DNA of 64,000 bases from Nostoc linckia NIES-25 (GCF_002368035.1 NZ_AP018222.1:1735836-1799835), one strand, 5' to 3'. Shown: positions 18,275-26,755, counted from the first letter of the stretch. The notes: a model not told the origin generated them from the sequence alone. Program-made: numbers and translations.

Positions 18275-18622
18275 TCAACGTAATTCATTTATACCAACAA
18301 GACGTGTTATGTCGCCTTGGGTAATTAAGTGGTAGTTAGCATTAGGGCTTACTGGTTGCAGCACTGGAATATAAGTATTCCTGGATGAATTAAACAAAAC
18401 GTTATCTCCTGGATAATTGTTGCTAGCTCCAGGCTGTAGGACGTACCTTTGAGATGGCACTGTTGCACCAAAAGTAGAGAAAGTTTGTGTTCTATCTGTA
18501 TCATTTGTTAGAGCGAAACCACCGACGAATGTGGATGTTTCATCAGGAGTTAATTCACGCAATAAATTTTCATCAAAACTATTAAAAAAACTGGTTGTAT
18601 TCTTCAAGTCGGTCGTCAACAT
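18275..18622 (-). CDS. small protein with double-glycine (bacteriocin-type) leader
   Basis: A 115-residue protein of unknown function. The first 35 residues end in LLRELTPDETSTFVGG, closely resembling the leader of cyanobacterial peptides cleaved after Gly-Gly by C39-peptidase ABC exporters (pattern EL-x-E-x-x-x-VxGG). The remaining 80 residues (FALTNDTDRTQTFSTFGATV onward) are polar, Ser/Thr/Asn-rich, and lack cysteines, so this does not look like a lanthipeptide core. No exporter or modification gene is adjacent. The alternative is an ordinary small protein with a chance match. The ATG is at 18620-18622. Confidence 0.6.
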   Translation of the reverse strand: MLTTDLKNTTSFFNSFDENLLRELTPDETSTFVGGFALTNDTDRTQTFSTFGATVPSQRYVLQPGASNNYPGDNVLFNSSRNTYIPVLQPVSPNANYHLITQGDITRLVGINELR

Positions 18623-18734
18623 AAAGTTTGTCCAAAAATAGACGAATAGTTTTTTTATAAAGAATATAAATTTTAGTTAAATTCACCCATAGTTAGATTG
18701 GATAAATCAATCTTTAGCTAGAGTCTATAATTTT

Positions 18735-19128
18735 AGGACTTACGCACTGTACAAATTAATCATGGTGTGAATTTACATGCATAGGTCATTTCAGGCTTTT
18801 ATTAATGATTATTGGATCGTAAATAGACCCCCGGTGTAAGGGCACAGCAGTGCTCATTGGTGTCAACTTAACGTGAAACCCTGATAGAAAGGCGATCGGC
18901 GAGTTCTACTCATTTACCATCAAGATCCGCGTTACCCCACCCCGGCTTTGCTGACGCAAAACCTCCCCTCCCCTTGGCAAGGGGAGGGGTTGGGGGTGGG
19001 GTAAAACGCTTTTGGGGCAGCAGTTTGAGCTTAAGTTGACACCAATGAGCAGTGCTGTGCCCCTACAACAAATGTGGTTTTTTAATTACTTACTTGTATT
19101 TGGTATTTATTGTCAATGCGTAAGTTCT
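18735..19128. mobile_element. composite nested inverted-repeat element
   Basis: The outer ends aggacttacgca (18735-18746) and tgcgtaagttct (19117-19128) are inverse with one mismatch and match the ends of the elements at 22305-22446 and 42092-42209. Inside is a palindrome with arms gggcacagcagtgctcattg and its inverse. At the centre of that palindrome sits the family A element 18860-19042. A further single tgcgtaagttct end occurs at 19157-19168. Confidence 0.75.
18860..19042. mobile_element. MITE-like element, family A copy 2
   Basis: A 183-bp element with 12-bp perfect terminal inverted repeats gtgtcaacttaa/ttaagttgacac and the shared G/C-rich core. Beyond the terminal repeats the flanks are themselves inverse for about 20 more bases, the arms of the host palindrome. 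Confidence 0.88.
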
Positions 19129-19227
19129 AAATTTATCGGGGGTTGGGGGATCTGAATGCGTAAGTTCTATATTAGAGATTACTAGAGTGATCGCTCATAC
19201 CAATTTCAGAGCAACAGTTTGATCGCT

Positions 19228-19788
19228 CTAACCACCCATCTTTAACCATCCAAAAACTTGATTGACGGTTAGCGCAAGTTCAATCTCTGATAATACAGGC
19301 AAAAAATCATCACCTTGGAGTAACACTGGCTGTTGCTCTGGTAAAAATACCAAGATACTGAGGTCATCAGGGTCAAGAAACCATCCAAGGCGACTGCCAT
19401 ATTTCAGACAGTACAAAATGTTACCGATTACTTTGTTAGGTTTTTGTTCTGGTGAGAGAATCTCAATTGTCCAGTCTGGTGGAAGGTCAAAATTATCGGG
19501 TATTTGATTATCAACAGTAAACGGTATACGCTCCCACACAAACACAGCTACATCGGGTACAATTGAGCGCTCCCCAAAGCTACAACGTAGTTCAGGAAAT
19601 GCATAGGCAATCTTTTGATTCTCTGTGAGTTCGTTAACAACAGCACACAGTTTGCCTTGCAAGCGGCTGTGTCTTCCTTTTGGCATTGGCTTAGGAACAA
19701 TCTCACCGTTAATATATTCGCTGGCAGGCTTTGTTTCGGGGAGCTTCAGAAACTCTTCCAAAGTCACAGAAGTAGTTGTAGCGCTCAT
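19228..19788 (-). CDS. Uma2 family (DUF820) protein
   Basis: A 186-residue Uma2 protein with a putative PD-(D/E)xK-type fold. Typical blocks are LEEFLKLPETKPASEYINGEI at the N-terminus, RCSFGERSIVPDVAVF in the middle, and PPDWTIEILSPEQKPNKV followed by GSRLGWFLDPDD, where the conserved Glu, Lys and Asp lie. This is the normal length for the family and shorter than the coiled-coil form at 10105-10881. The ATG is at 19786-19788. No cognate partner is adjacent. The biological role of the family is unknown. Confidence 0.88.
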   Translation of the reverse strand: MSATTTSVTLEEFLKLPETKPASEYINGEIVPKPMPKGRHSRLQGKLCAVVNELTENQKIAYAFPELRCSFGERSIVPDVAVFVWERIPFTVDNQIPDNFDLPPDWTIEILSPEQKPNKVIGNILYCLKYGSRLGWFLDPDDLSILVFLPEQQPVLLQGDDFLPVLSEIELALTVNQVFGWLKMGG

Positions 19789-19925
19789 AGCTCCTAAATC
19801 CCTGGAAAATGTTTTTTTAGTCTAGCAAGATGTATGAATAGATGCGTAAACTTGTTGAACGCACCCATCCATATATCAACATAAATAAAAATTGCCGCTT
19901 CGTAGTTGCAACTCTTAATTACGAA

Positions 19926-20465
19926 TTATCTATGCACCACTACTAAAGTTCCTGTTGAAGCCCAGTTGTAAAGATTGCGAGCTTGCTTAACAGGTAAATT
20001 CACGCAACCGTGGCTGACTGGAGTTCCAAAACGGTTATGCCAGTATGCACCGTGGATGGCGTAGCCTCTATAGAAATACATTGTGTAAGGAACGTCAGGA
20101 ATGTTGTAGCCCCTGCCTCGCATCCGGTGAGTGCGATACTTAGAATTAATCCGGAATTTGCCTAAGGGTGTGGGGGTCGATCGCTTACCTCCGGAAATTC
20201 GATATGAATGAACGAGTTTTTTTCCTTCCCATCCACGTAAGCGTTGCTCTGACAAGTCGATTTCAATCCAGCGAGGTTGGGACGTTTGGCTGGTACTAGA
20301 TACAGTGATGCTGTTTTCATCGCCTGACGTGGCTTTGGCTGTAGCAAAATTGGGGTTACCTGCTAACGGCGGCGACCAAGAAAATAAAGTCGCCACCATC
20401 AGCACCACGCCTGTACAAAAAGTTTTTGAGGAACGAATTCCACCACTGCGAATCCAGGATTGCAT
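19926..20465 (-). CDS. L,D-transpeptidase (YkuD domain), copy 1
   Basis: Cross-links peptidoglycan stems or attaches ligands in the periplasm. A 179-residue protein with an N-terminal hydrophobic signal/anchor (VVLMVATLFSW, about residues 19-35). The YkuD catalytic block IHGAYWHNRFGTPVSHGCVNL carries the His and the nucleophile Cys in SHGCVNL. The WIEIDLSEQRLRGWEG opening is the usual first strand of the fold. It starts at the ATG 20463-20465. A paralogue lies about 460 bases upstream on the same strand (20928-21443) with the same architecture, so the pair is probably an old tandem duplication. Confidence 0.93.
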   Translation of the reverse strand: MQSWIRSGGIRSSKTFCTGVVLMVATLFSWSPPLAGNPNFATAKATSGDENSITVSSTSQTSQPRWIEIDLSEQRLRGWEGKKLVHSYRISGGKRSTPTPLGKFRINSKYRTHRMRGRGYNIPDVPYTMYFYRGYAIHGAYWHNRFGTPVSHGCVNLPVKQARNLYNWASTGTLVVVHR

Positions 20466-20927
20466 TATGCCTCACTTTCTAAACTAATTAGCATTAGCCA
20501 GTAGTCATTAGTCAGTAGGCATTAGTCATTAGTTAAATGATGAGTTTTAACTAATTATTAATGACCAATCGCTAATGACGACAAATATGTAATCTAAACA
20601 CAAATGCAAACTTCCCCAGATTCCTATTTGCATTTGTAATTACACACAAATCGTCAGGATTTACGCTTATTGGTTTTAGGCAAATAGTTGCATCAAAAAT
20701 TGGCAGAGATAGGATTTTGGAGATTTATGAAACATGGTTTCGATCCAAAATCTCAACTCTAAAATCCAATATTTGTATTAATGCCCTGCTCTACATTTTA
20801 CTTGAAGTTGAATAATTCCGATTCCGAAGATTCCCAGCATAAATTGTTGCTGGAAATCTTGCAATTGTCTTGATTTCCAGTTATTTATAATTTTTTTGCC
20901 TAAATTGGCTTTGGGCTGCTTCACTTA
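20466..20927. other. spacer with gtcatt/aatgac repeats
   Basis: A 462-base spacer between the two L,D-transpeptidase genes. Bases 20500-20580 hold repeated tagtcattagtc units and an inverse tail (aatgaccaatcgctaatgac). The rest is AT-rich sequence that must contain the promoter of the downstream gene. No small gene is seen. Confidence 0.6.
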
Positions 20928-21443
20928 CTACTTATGGATAACTACTGGTGTCCCTACTGATGCCCACCCAAATAGCCATTTAGCATGTTTAGGTGCAAGA
21001 TTTACACAACCGTGGCTCACTGGAGTACCAAATTTTTTATGCCAGTAGGCTCCGTGAATGCCGTAATTACCTTCGTAAAACATGGCATAAGGAACGTTAG
21101 GAACATCGTAGTTTTGTCCCCGCATTCGTGTAGTTTTGAATTTGGATTGAATTTTAAAAGTACCAACTAGGGTAGGAGTGGATTTTTTACCAGAAGAAAT
21201 GGCACTTCCATAAACAACTTTGTCACCTTCCCAAGCGATTAATCGTTGTTTTGAAAGATTAATTTGAATCCAGCGCTTATCCGATTTTTGTAATGTCTGG
21301 ATTGTTTGGGCGATGACTTGATTTTTAGAAGTTGCCCAAACTTCACTCGTTCCAGTAGTAGTAAAAACACTTAAAGACAGTGCTGTACCAGCAATAAGTA
21401 TTTTTAAATGACGCACCCAGTCAGGAGAATTTAGCCTTTTCAT
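20928..21443 (-). CDS. L,D-transpeptidase (YkuD domain), copy 2
   Basis: A 171-residue paralogue of 19926-20465 with the same plan: N-terminal hydrophobic segment (ILIAGTALSLSVFTTTG), WIQINLSKQRLIAWEGDKVV, and the catalytic IHGAYWHKKFGTPVSHGCVNL with Cys in SHGCVNL. It starts at the ATG 21441-21443; upstream in-frame starts are TTG or GTG only. Family role: 3-3 cross-linking of peptidoglycan or a related reaction in the periplasm. Differences from its neighbour cluster in the signal region and the linker, so the enzymes are probably both active and expressed separately. Confidence 0.92.
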   Translation of the reverse strand: MKRLNSPDWVRHLKILIAGTALSLSVFTTTGTSEVWATSKNQVIAQTIQTLQKSDKRWIQINLSKQRLIAWEGDKVVYGSAISSGKKSTPTLVGTFKIQSKFKTTRMRGQNYDVPNVPYAMFYEGNYGIHGAYWHKKFGTPVSHGCVNLAPKHAKWLFGWASVGTPVVIHK

Positions 21444-21556
21444 ACTAGATACACTCACACTCAAATTATCTGGTTTGAGGAAAGTTTTCAGTTTTCACTT
21501 TTCTTTCCATATCTATTAGTTTAATAGACATAAATTTTTGATGATTTGATTCTAAG

Positions 21557-22189
21557 TTAACTCAACTGTTGCATTAGCTTTATTGCCCTAGTTGCGATCG
21601 CCTCCCAATTCCCCTCGCTGACAAGCTTTTTGGGAAATAATTCACCGCTCAAACCCACGGCGATCGCTCCTGCTTGTAAAAATTCTTTGGCGTTTTCTAC
21701 GGTGACGCCGCCAGTAGGAATTAAGGGAATCTCGCCCAAGGGCCCTTGTAAACTTTTAATATAATCAGCCCCCCCCACCGCCTGCACGGGAAACACTTTT
21801 ACACAACTAGCACCGTGACTCCAAGCGGTAATAATTTCTGTAGGCGTCAGCGCTCCTGGGATAATAGGCACATGTTTTTCTCGCGCTGCTTGAATCATTG
21901 CCGAGTCAACATGGGGTGTAAACAAAAATTGCGCCCCACAAGCGATCGCTTGTTGTAGCTGCTGCACGTTGAACAGCGTACCAGTGCCAATAGTACAGCC
22001 TGGTAATTCCGAACGTAATTGATTGATTAATTCTTCGGCGCGATCGCTATTCCAGGTAATCTCAATTAGCTGCATTCCCCCAGACGCTACAGCCATAGCC
22101 ATTTTTCGTCCCCATTCTATTTTAGGAGCGCGGATAACTGCGATCGCTCGATGTTTTTGCAACTGTGATAACCAAATTTCATTAGGCAT
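21557..22189 (-). CDS. eda: KDPG/KHG aldolase
   Basis: Cleaves 2-keto-3-deoxy-6-phosphogluconate to pyruvate and glyceraldehyde-3-phosphate, the last step of the Entner-Doudoroff route; many members also act on 4-hydroxy-2-oxoglutarate. A TIM-barrel class I aldolase of 210 residues: the Glu of LIEITWNS, FTPHVDSAMI, and the Schiff-base Lys in CVKVFPVQAVGG. The end motif IPTGGVTVENAKEFLQAGA is the phosphate-binding loop. The ATG is at 22187-22189. No edd gene is in the window. It is transcribed in the same direction as the L,D-transpeptidases, but the about 110-base gap argues for a separate transcript. Confidence 0.93.
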   Translation of the reverse strand: MPNEIWLSQLQKHRAIAVIRAPKIEWGRKMAMAVASGGMQLIEITWNSDRAEELINQLRSELPGCTIGTGTLFNVQQLQQAIACGAQFLFTPHVDSAMIQAAREKHVPIIPGALTPTEIITAWSHGASCVKVFPVQAVGGADYIKSLQGPLGEIPLIPTGGVTVENAKEFLQAGAIAVGLSGELFPKKLVSEGNWEAIATRAIKLMQQLS

Positions 22190-22304
22190 GGGGCATTGGA
22201 AGCTAGGATTCGGCAGTCCAAACTATCCTAATACCTAATTTTCAATACTAATATCCAATCCCCAATACTTTGGCTTCTCTACGAGACGTTACCCGAACTT
22301 GTAC

Positions 22305-22446
22305 AGGACTTACGCAAAAGATAACGAAAGTAGCGGTAATACCCTGCGGGTTCGCTCTTAGCGTTCTCGCAGAGTAGCCGCTGTGCGTCTACATGAATTA
22401 CCGCAACGCTTGAATAAGGTTTTCAGTCACATATTGCGTAAGTCTT
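22305..22446. mobile_element. MITE-like element, family B copy 1
   Basis: A 142-bp element bounded by aggacttacgcaa (22305-22317) and ttgcgtaagtctt (22434-22446). It shares aagataacgaaagtagcggt and aaggttttcagtcacatatt with copy 2 at 42092-42209. The centre is longer than in copy 2, with cgttctcgcagag inserted. No coding capacity. Confidence 0.85.
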
Positions 22447-22624
22447 GTTGTAATGAGCGGAGTCGAAGTACGCTCATTACAAATGCCCTATGCCCAATGC
22501 CCTATTCCCACACTTGCTTGTTCCATCAAGCTATGAGATATTACATATAAACAACGTTAAATCGATAGACTTGCCGTAGTTTTAGCTCAATACCTCAGTG
22601 CTTGGGATTAAAGGAGTAATTTAA

Positions 22625-22882
22625 ATGACAATTGCGCGACAAAATACAGTAGCATCTTTTCAAGGTTCCAATAGCGTTAATCTAGAGAATGTGCTGAAAT
22701 TTGTACGGCTAGGTACAACGCCAGTCAAGGTATTTTGGTGGTACATTCATGCATATGGGACGATTTTGGCTGTGATGCTATTGACTTTGAGCAGTTTGAT
22801 TTACCTGATAATCCATCGGTCTTTGAGCAAGTTGCTACGAGTTCGGATGCATCGAGATGAATGGAAGATTAGTAGTAAATGA
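22625..22882 (+). CDS. small single-span membrane protein, unknown
   Basis: An 85-residue protein not recognised from any family. The first 35 residues are polar. A strong hydrophobic segment runs from about residue 38 to 65 (FWWYIHAYGTILAVMLL, then SSLIYLII), followed by a basic tail (HRSLSKLLRVRMHRDEWK), giving a likely N-out/C-in single helix. The sequence aaaggagtaattta precedes the ATG, a good ribosome-binding site. Protein-like composition and that site support a real gene. Function unknown. Confidence 0.6.
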   Translation: MTIARQNTVASFQGSNSVNLENVLKFVRLGTTPVKVFWWYIHAYGTILAVMLLTLSSLIYLIIHRSLSKLLRVRMHRDEWKISSK

Positions 22883-22939
22883 AGGTAGCTGTCATTGGTC
22901 GTTATACTGTTTCACTTTAAACTTGATACAAACGCCTTA

Positions 22940-22966
22940 GTAAGGGCGCACAGCTGTGCGCCCTAC
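22940..22966. repeat. palindromic hairpin repeat
   Basis: gtaagggcgcacag followed by ctgtgcgccctac, nearly a perfect palindrome. The same family as 41997-42024, and the type of palindrome that family A elements interrupt at 4697 and 18860. Confidence 0.85.
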
Positions 22967-23352
22967 GGTAGATTTATATGTATAGCAAGGGACTGGTGAC
23001 TGGGGACTGGGGACTGGGTGAAAAGTCGCTTTGTGTCTAAGTTTTATCATTTGTTAATGTCCTAACCACCTTGGCTGTTGCTATATCAAATTTTCGTGAA
23101 ATGGTATTAGTCATTCGCGAATACAAAGGATAAACAAACAAGTCACCAGCCTTGGCTTAGGGTGATGTGCATTAAGCCGAGTCCGCTAGCTTCTGATGCT
23201 ATGCGAAAAAACAAGCTACCAAGGGGATTTCTGGCGGGAAAACTTCAAAAACAAATGACTAATAACCAATGACTAATAATAAATGACACTTCTAGTAGAG
23301 GAGATAGCTAATTCAAAATGAATATACTGCTATTACCAAGCAATAGTTTGAT

Positions 23353-23387
23353 AGCTTCTAGTTCAAGACCAACTAGGAGCTTTTTTT
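23353..23387 (+). terminator. Rho-independent terminator without an adjacent gene
   Basis: Stem agcttctagtt (23353-23363), loop caagacc, stem aactaggagct (23371-23381) with one G-U pair, then seven Ts. It reads in the plus direction but no plus-strand gene ends nearby, since 22625-22882 finishes about 470 bases earlier. The 22883-23549 spacer otherwise holds gtcatt-type repeats. The terminator may end a long 3' region or an unannotated small RNA. Confidence 0.75.
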
Positions 23388-23549
23388 GCTTGATTATCTA
23401 CTTCAATAGGAGGATATATCAAATGAATTAGCGTTTATTTAACTACTACTTATGGATATTAATAATTAATTCGGATGATGGATGAGGTCATAATAGTCAA
23501 ATTGCTAATATTGATTTGTAACTAAAAAACCTTTACCAAATTAATAATC

Positions 23550-23822
23550 ATGAATATTCTTGCTTGGATTGTTTTAGGTCTAATTGCTGGTGCGATCGCC
23601 AAAGCTATCTATCCTGGTCATCAAGGCGGCGGAATTCTCGGAACAATCTTGTTAGGAATTATCGGTGCTTTTGTTGGCGGTAGTTTGGGTATCTTTCTAA
23701 GTACAGGGACGTTGACTTTAGCAGCTCCTACTCTCAGCGTTCCAGGTATTGTAGTAGCAGTTTTAGGCGCACTTATAGCAGTTTTCTTGTGGAACTTGTT
23801 AAGCCGCCGCAGTGCTGTATAA
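23550..23822 (+). CDS. GlsB/YeaQ/YmgE family stress-response membrane protein
   Basis: A 90-residue, very hydrophobic protein. The Gly-rich first helix AWIVLGLIAGAIAKAIYPG, the motif GGGILGTILLGIIGAFVGG, and a third helix near residues 62-82 match the transglycosylase-associated (YeaQ/YmgE/GlsB) family. Such proteins are induced by stress in several bacteria, but their molecular action is unclear. The ATG at 23550 follows an AT-rich leader. A Rho-independent terminator follows at 23906-23940, so it is probably transcribed alone. Confidence 0.92.
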   Translation: MNILAWIVLGLIAGAIAKAIYPGHQGGGILGTILLGIIGAFVGGSLGIFLSTGTLTLAAPTLSVPGIVVAVLGALIAVFLWNLLSRRSAV

Positions 23823-23905
23823 GAGCGAAATCGCAGCAACAAACTTACCAAGAAGATTTAGTAAATCAGTTTAAACATTTTCTTTTTAAATAGAACCGAA
23901 ATAAT

Positions 23906-23940
23906 AGCGTTATCTTCATGTGAAGGTAGCGCTAATTTTT
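23906..23940 (+). terminator. Rho-independent terminator of the GlsB-like gene
   Basis: Stem agcgttatcttca (23906-23918), tg loop, and tgaaggtagcgct (23921-23933) pair over 13 positions with two G-U pairs, followed by aattttt. Confidence 0.8.
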
Positions 23941-24184
23941 AACAAATTGGGTGGGTTTAAGTCCCCTGGTTTTATAATCGGTGAGTTTTGTGGTGGGGTT
24001 AAAATCCCCATTACAAAACTGTACTTCCAACTTCCGACTTCCTACTTCCGACTTCTTTAAGTATAAATACGCCAAAATCTATAGCTTTCATGAAATTTTC
24101 AACAAGTTGCACTGGTTCCTACACACAATTCGGCGATGTTCCGCTAAGCTATAAGCTCTATAATTATGGTTTATTGAACGTCTT

Positions 24185-25015
24185 ATGCATTGGTTGTTAT
24201 CTGGGCCGTTGAGTACAGAAAAATTGACGGTTAAGATTGCAGGGTTGCCTGCACCGTTACAAGGTAAGAAGTTGGTGCAGTTGTCAGATTTTCATTATGA
24301 TGGTTTGCGGCTGTCGGAAGATATGCTAGAGAAAGCGATCGCAGTTAGTAACGAAGCTGAACCAGATTTAGTATTATTGACGGGTGACTTTGTAACTGAA
24401 GACCCCGAACCAGTTCACCAATTAATACTTCGACTCAAACATCTGCAAAGTAACTCTGGGATTTATGCTATTCTTGGCAACCACGACATACTTCACAAAG
24501 ATGCAAAAGCAGAAGTCACCAAGGCGTTAACTAGCATTGGAATTCACGTCCTATGGAACGAAATTGCCTATCCACTGGGAGAAGAATTACCACTAGTGGG
24601 ACTGGCTGACGCTTGGTCGCGGGAATTTAATCCTGGGTTAGTTATGAACCAGTTAAACCCGAACACGCCCCGCATTGTTTTATCTCATAACCCAGATACT
24701 GCGGAGATATTACAAAAGTGGCGAGTCGATTTACAATTATCCGGCCATACTCACGGCGGTCAAATCTGGATTCCTGGATTTGGCCCAGCGGCCTTGGTTT
24801 ACAGCAAAATTGCCAAAAAAATACCCATGAAAGTGCGGCGTCGGGCGCGATTTTTGGAAGAAAATACTTCTGTAGTCAGCCATTGGGAATGGGCGCGGGG
24901 TTTCCATCGCTTAGGAAAAAATCAACTATACGTCAATCGTGGCTTAGGAACTTACCTCCCTGGACGCTTATTTTGCCGCCCAGAAGTTACTATAATCACC
25001 CTACAAAGTGAGTGA
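24185..25015 (+). CDS. metallophosphoesterase (YkuE-like), copy 1
   Basis: A 276-residue calcineurin-like phosphoesterase. The metal-binding motifs are in order: LSDFHYDG (D-x-H), LLTGDFV (GD), YAILGNHD (GNHD), and LQLSGHTHGGQIWIPG (GHTH). The arrangement fits YkuE-type enzymes that act on phospholipid- or UDP-linked substrates, but the substrate is not determinable. There is no signal peptide. The ATG at 24185 opens MHWLL, the same place where the paralogue's best start lies. The next gene (25329-26162) is a close copy on the same strand, about 310 bases downstream. Confidence 0.9.
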   Translation: MHWLLSGPLSTEKLTVKIAGLPAPLQGKKLVQLSDFHYDGLRLSEDMLEKAIAVSNEAEPDLVLLTGDFVTEDPEPVHQLILRLKHLQSNSGIYAILGNHDILHKDAKAEVTKALTSIGIHVLWNEIAYPLGEELPLVGLADAWSREFNPGLVMNQLNPNTPRIVLSHNPDTAEILQKWRVDLQLSGHTHGGQIWIPGFGPAALVYSKIAKKIPMKVRRRARFLEENTSVVSHWEWARGFHRLGKNQLYVNRGLGTYLPGRLFCRPEVTIITLQSE

Positions 25016-25328
25016 GGAATATCTAAATTCCACATGAAACAGCCCAATTTCAGTCACTATCCTGACTCACGATTACCTACAAATTTAATTAAGACGCGCT
25101 TAGTTTAGCTTGAGAATCTAAGCCAATTAATTACAGTGCTTCTCAACCGAGAGAACTACCCCGCTTCCCACTGGCTACTGCCTATTTCCCATATCCATCG
25201 CGGCTTAAATACCTGAAAACTGCTGTAATTATATTTGGAATAGATGACATAAATTATTGCAATTTATCAAGTTGCATTTTGATTTTTGGTAAGCTGTAAG
25301 CGCTGGTATGAGGAGTATCGGTTGGCTT

Positions 25329-26162
25329 ATGCATTGGTTGTTTACAGGACATTTAAGAGTAGATAAACTAACGGTTAAGATTGCGGAACTTCCAAGATCT
25401 TTAGAAGGTACAAAGTTGGTACAGCTGTCAGATTTTCACTACGATGGTTTGCGGCTATCGGAAGATATGTTAGCAAAAGCGATCGCACTTACTAACGAAG
25501 CTGAACCAGATTTAATTGTATTAACTGGTGACTACGTAACTGATGACCCAGCGCCAATTAATCAATTGGTGCTGCGATTAAAACATTTGCAAAGTCGCTG
25601 TGGTATTTACGCTGTTTTGGGCAATCACGATATTTATTACAGCCACTCCCAAGCAGAAGTTACAAAAGCGTTAACTAGTATTGGGGTGCATGTGCTTTGG
25701 AATGAAATCGCCTATCCACTAGGAAAAGAATTACCACTAGTAGGACTAGCTGATTATTGGTCGCGGGAATTCCATCCTGCGCCAGTCATGAATCAATTAG
25801 ATTCTGTTACGCCCCGCATCGTTTTATCCCACAATCCAGATACAGCTAAAATATTGCAACAATGGCGGGTAGATTTGCAATTATCTGGTCATACCCACGG
25901 CGGTCACATCGTAATTCCCGGCATTGGGCCTTTGGTATTTTATTATAAAAAGCTTCTCAAGAAAATTCCCAAAAAATTACGGCGTTGGGTAACACTTTTA
26001 CTAGGAGACTGCTCGAAAGTCGTGCGATATTGGGAATGGGCGCAAGGATTTCACAATGTAGAAGAAAATCAATTATATGTCAATCGTGGTTTAGGAACTT
26101 ATAAACCAGGACGCCTATTTTGTCCGCCAGAAGTGACTGTTATTACGTTAATTGGTGATTAG
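25329..26162 (+). CDS. metallophosphoesterase (YkuE-like), copy 2
   Basis: A 277-residue tandem paralogue of 24185-25015 with the same metal motifs: LSDFHYDG, VLTGDYV, YAVLGNHD, and LSGHTHGG. The two proteins align from start to end and share long identical segments such as LRLKHLQS and KALTSIG. The start at 25329 is chosen because aggag lies 13 bases upstream and MHWL matches copy 1; the ATG at 25308 would add seven residues. Sequence drift is greatest near residues 215-245. Presumably an ancient duplication with both copies kept. Substrate unknown. Confidence 0.9.
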   Translation: MHWLFTGHLRVDKLTVKIAELPRSLEGTKLVQLSDFHYDGLRLSEDMLAKAIALTNEAEPDLIVLTGDYVTDDPAPINQLVLRLKHLQSRCGIYAVLGNHDIYYSHSQAEVTKALTSIGVHVLWNEIAYPLGKELPLVGLADYWSREFHPAPVMNQLDSVTPRIVLSHNPDTAKILQQWRVDLQLSGHTHGGHIVIPGIGPLVFYYKKLLKKIPKKLRRWVTLLLGDCSKVVRYWEWAQGFHNVEENQLYVNRGLGTYKPGRLFCPPEVTVITLIGD

Positions 26163-26271
26163 TCATTAGTCGTTAGTCATTAGTCATTTGTTTAAATAAA
26201 CGGTAAATGACAAGGGCAAAGGATGGTGCTTACTGGTCATAGTGCAATTTCAATGCATAATACTCAAAACA

Positions 26272-26321
26272 GAAACCGCCTGAAGCTACGATGGATAGAT
26301 ATCGGCAGCTTGGGCGGTTTC
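26272..26321. terminator. strong hairpin in spacer, possible terminator
   Basis: The arms gaaaccgcctgaagct (26272-26287) and agcttgggcggtttc (26307-26321) pair around a 19-base loop, followed by a weak tt. It lies 110 bases after metallophosphoesterase copy 2 and may terminate it. The rest of the 26163-26755 spacer contains gtcatt repeats (26160-26215) and the palindrome agagcgatcgctct (26513-26526). No gene is seen. Confidence 0.5.
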
Positions 26322-26755
26322 TTGAAGATTGGATAATTCAGAGGTAATTAATTCAACTAAAGGTGGACACTACTCACGATCGCTTTACGGAAAGTTGACA
26401 TCCTTAATATATATTCCAACTAGGTAGGCATTTTCTGGCTGTGCGTTCTAAAACCTCCAAAATAACTCGATGAACACAAGGCTAAAACACATTCGACGGA
26501 TGCCACAACCTAAGAGCGATCGCTCTAAAATTAGAGCAGGAGGTACAGGCTCTAACTCAAAAGTTTTACTTAACTTTTAACCTGTTTGTACCTTGTTCTT
26601 AATCTAGCACCACAGTTGTTTAACTTGGTTAGATATTTACCAAAATTAAACAGCATTAATTTATTGCAACAATCCTGAAATATTCCTTAAAATCTAGCCC
26701 ACTTGTTGTTGGTGTGAATACCAGCATTGTCAAGTGGGCTGAAAAATCAGAAGTA

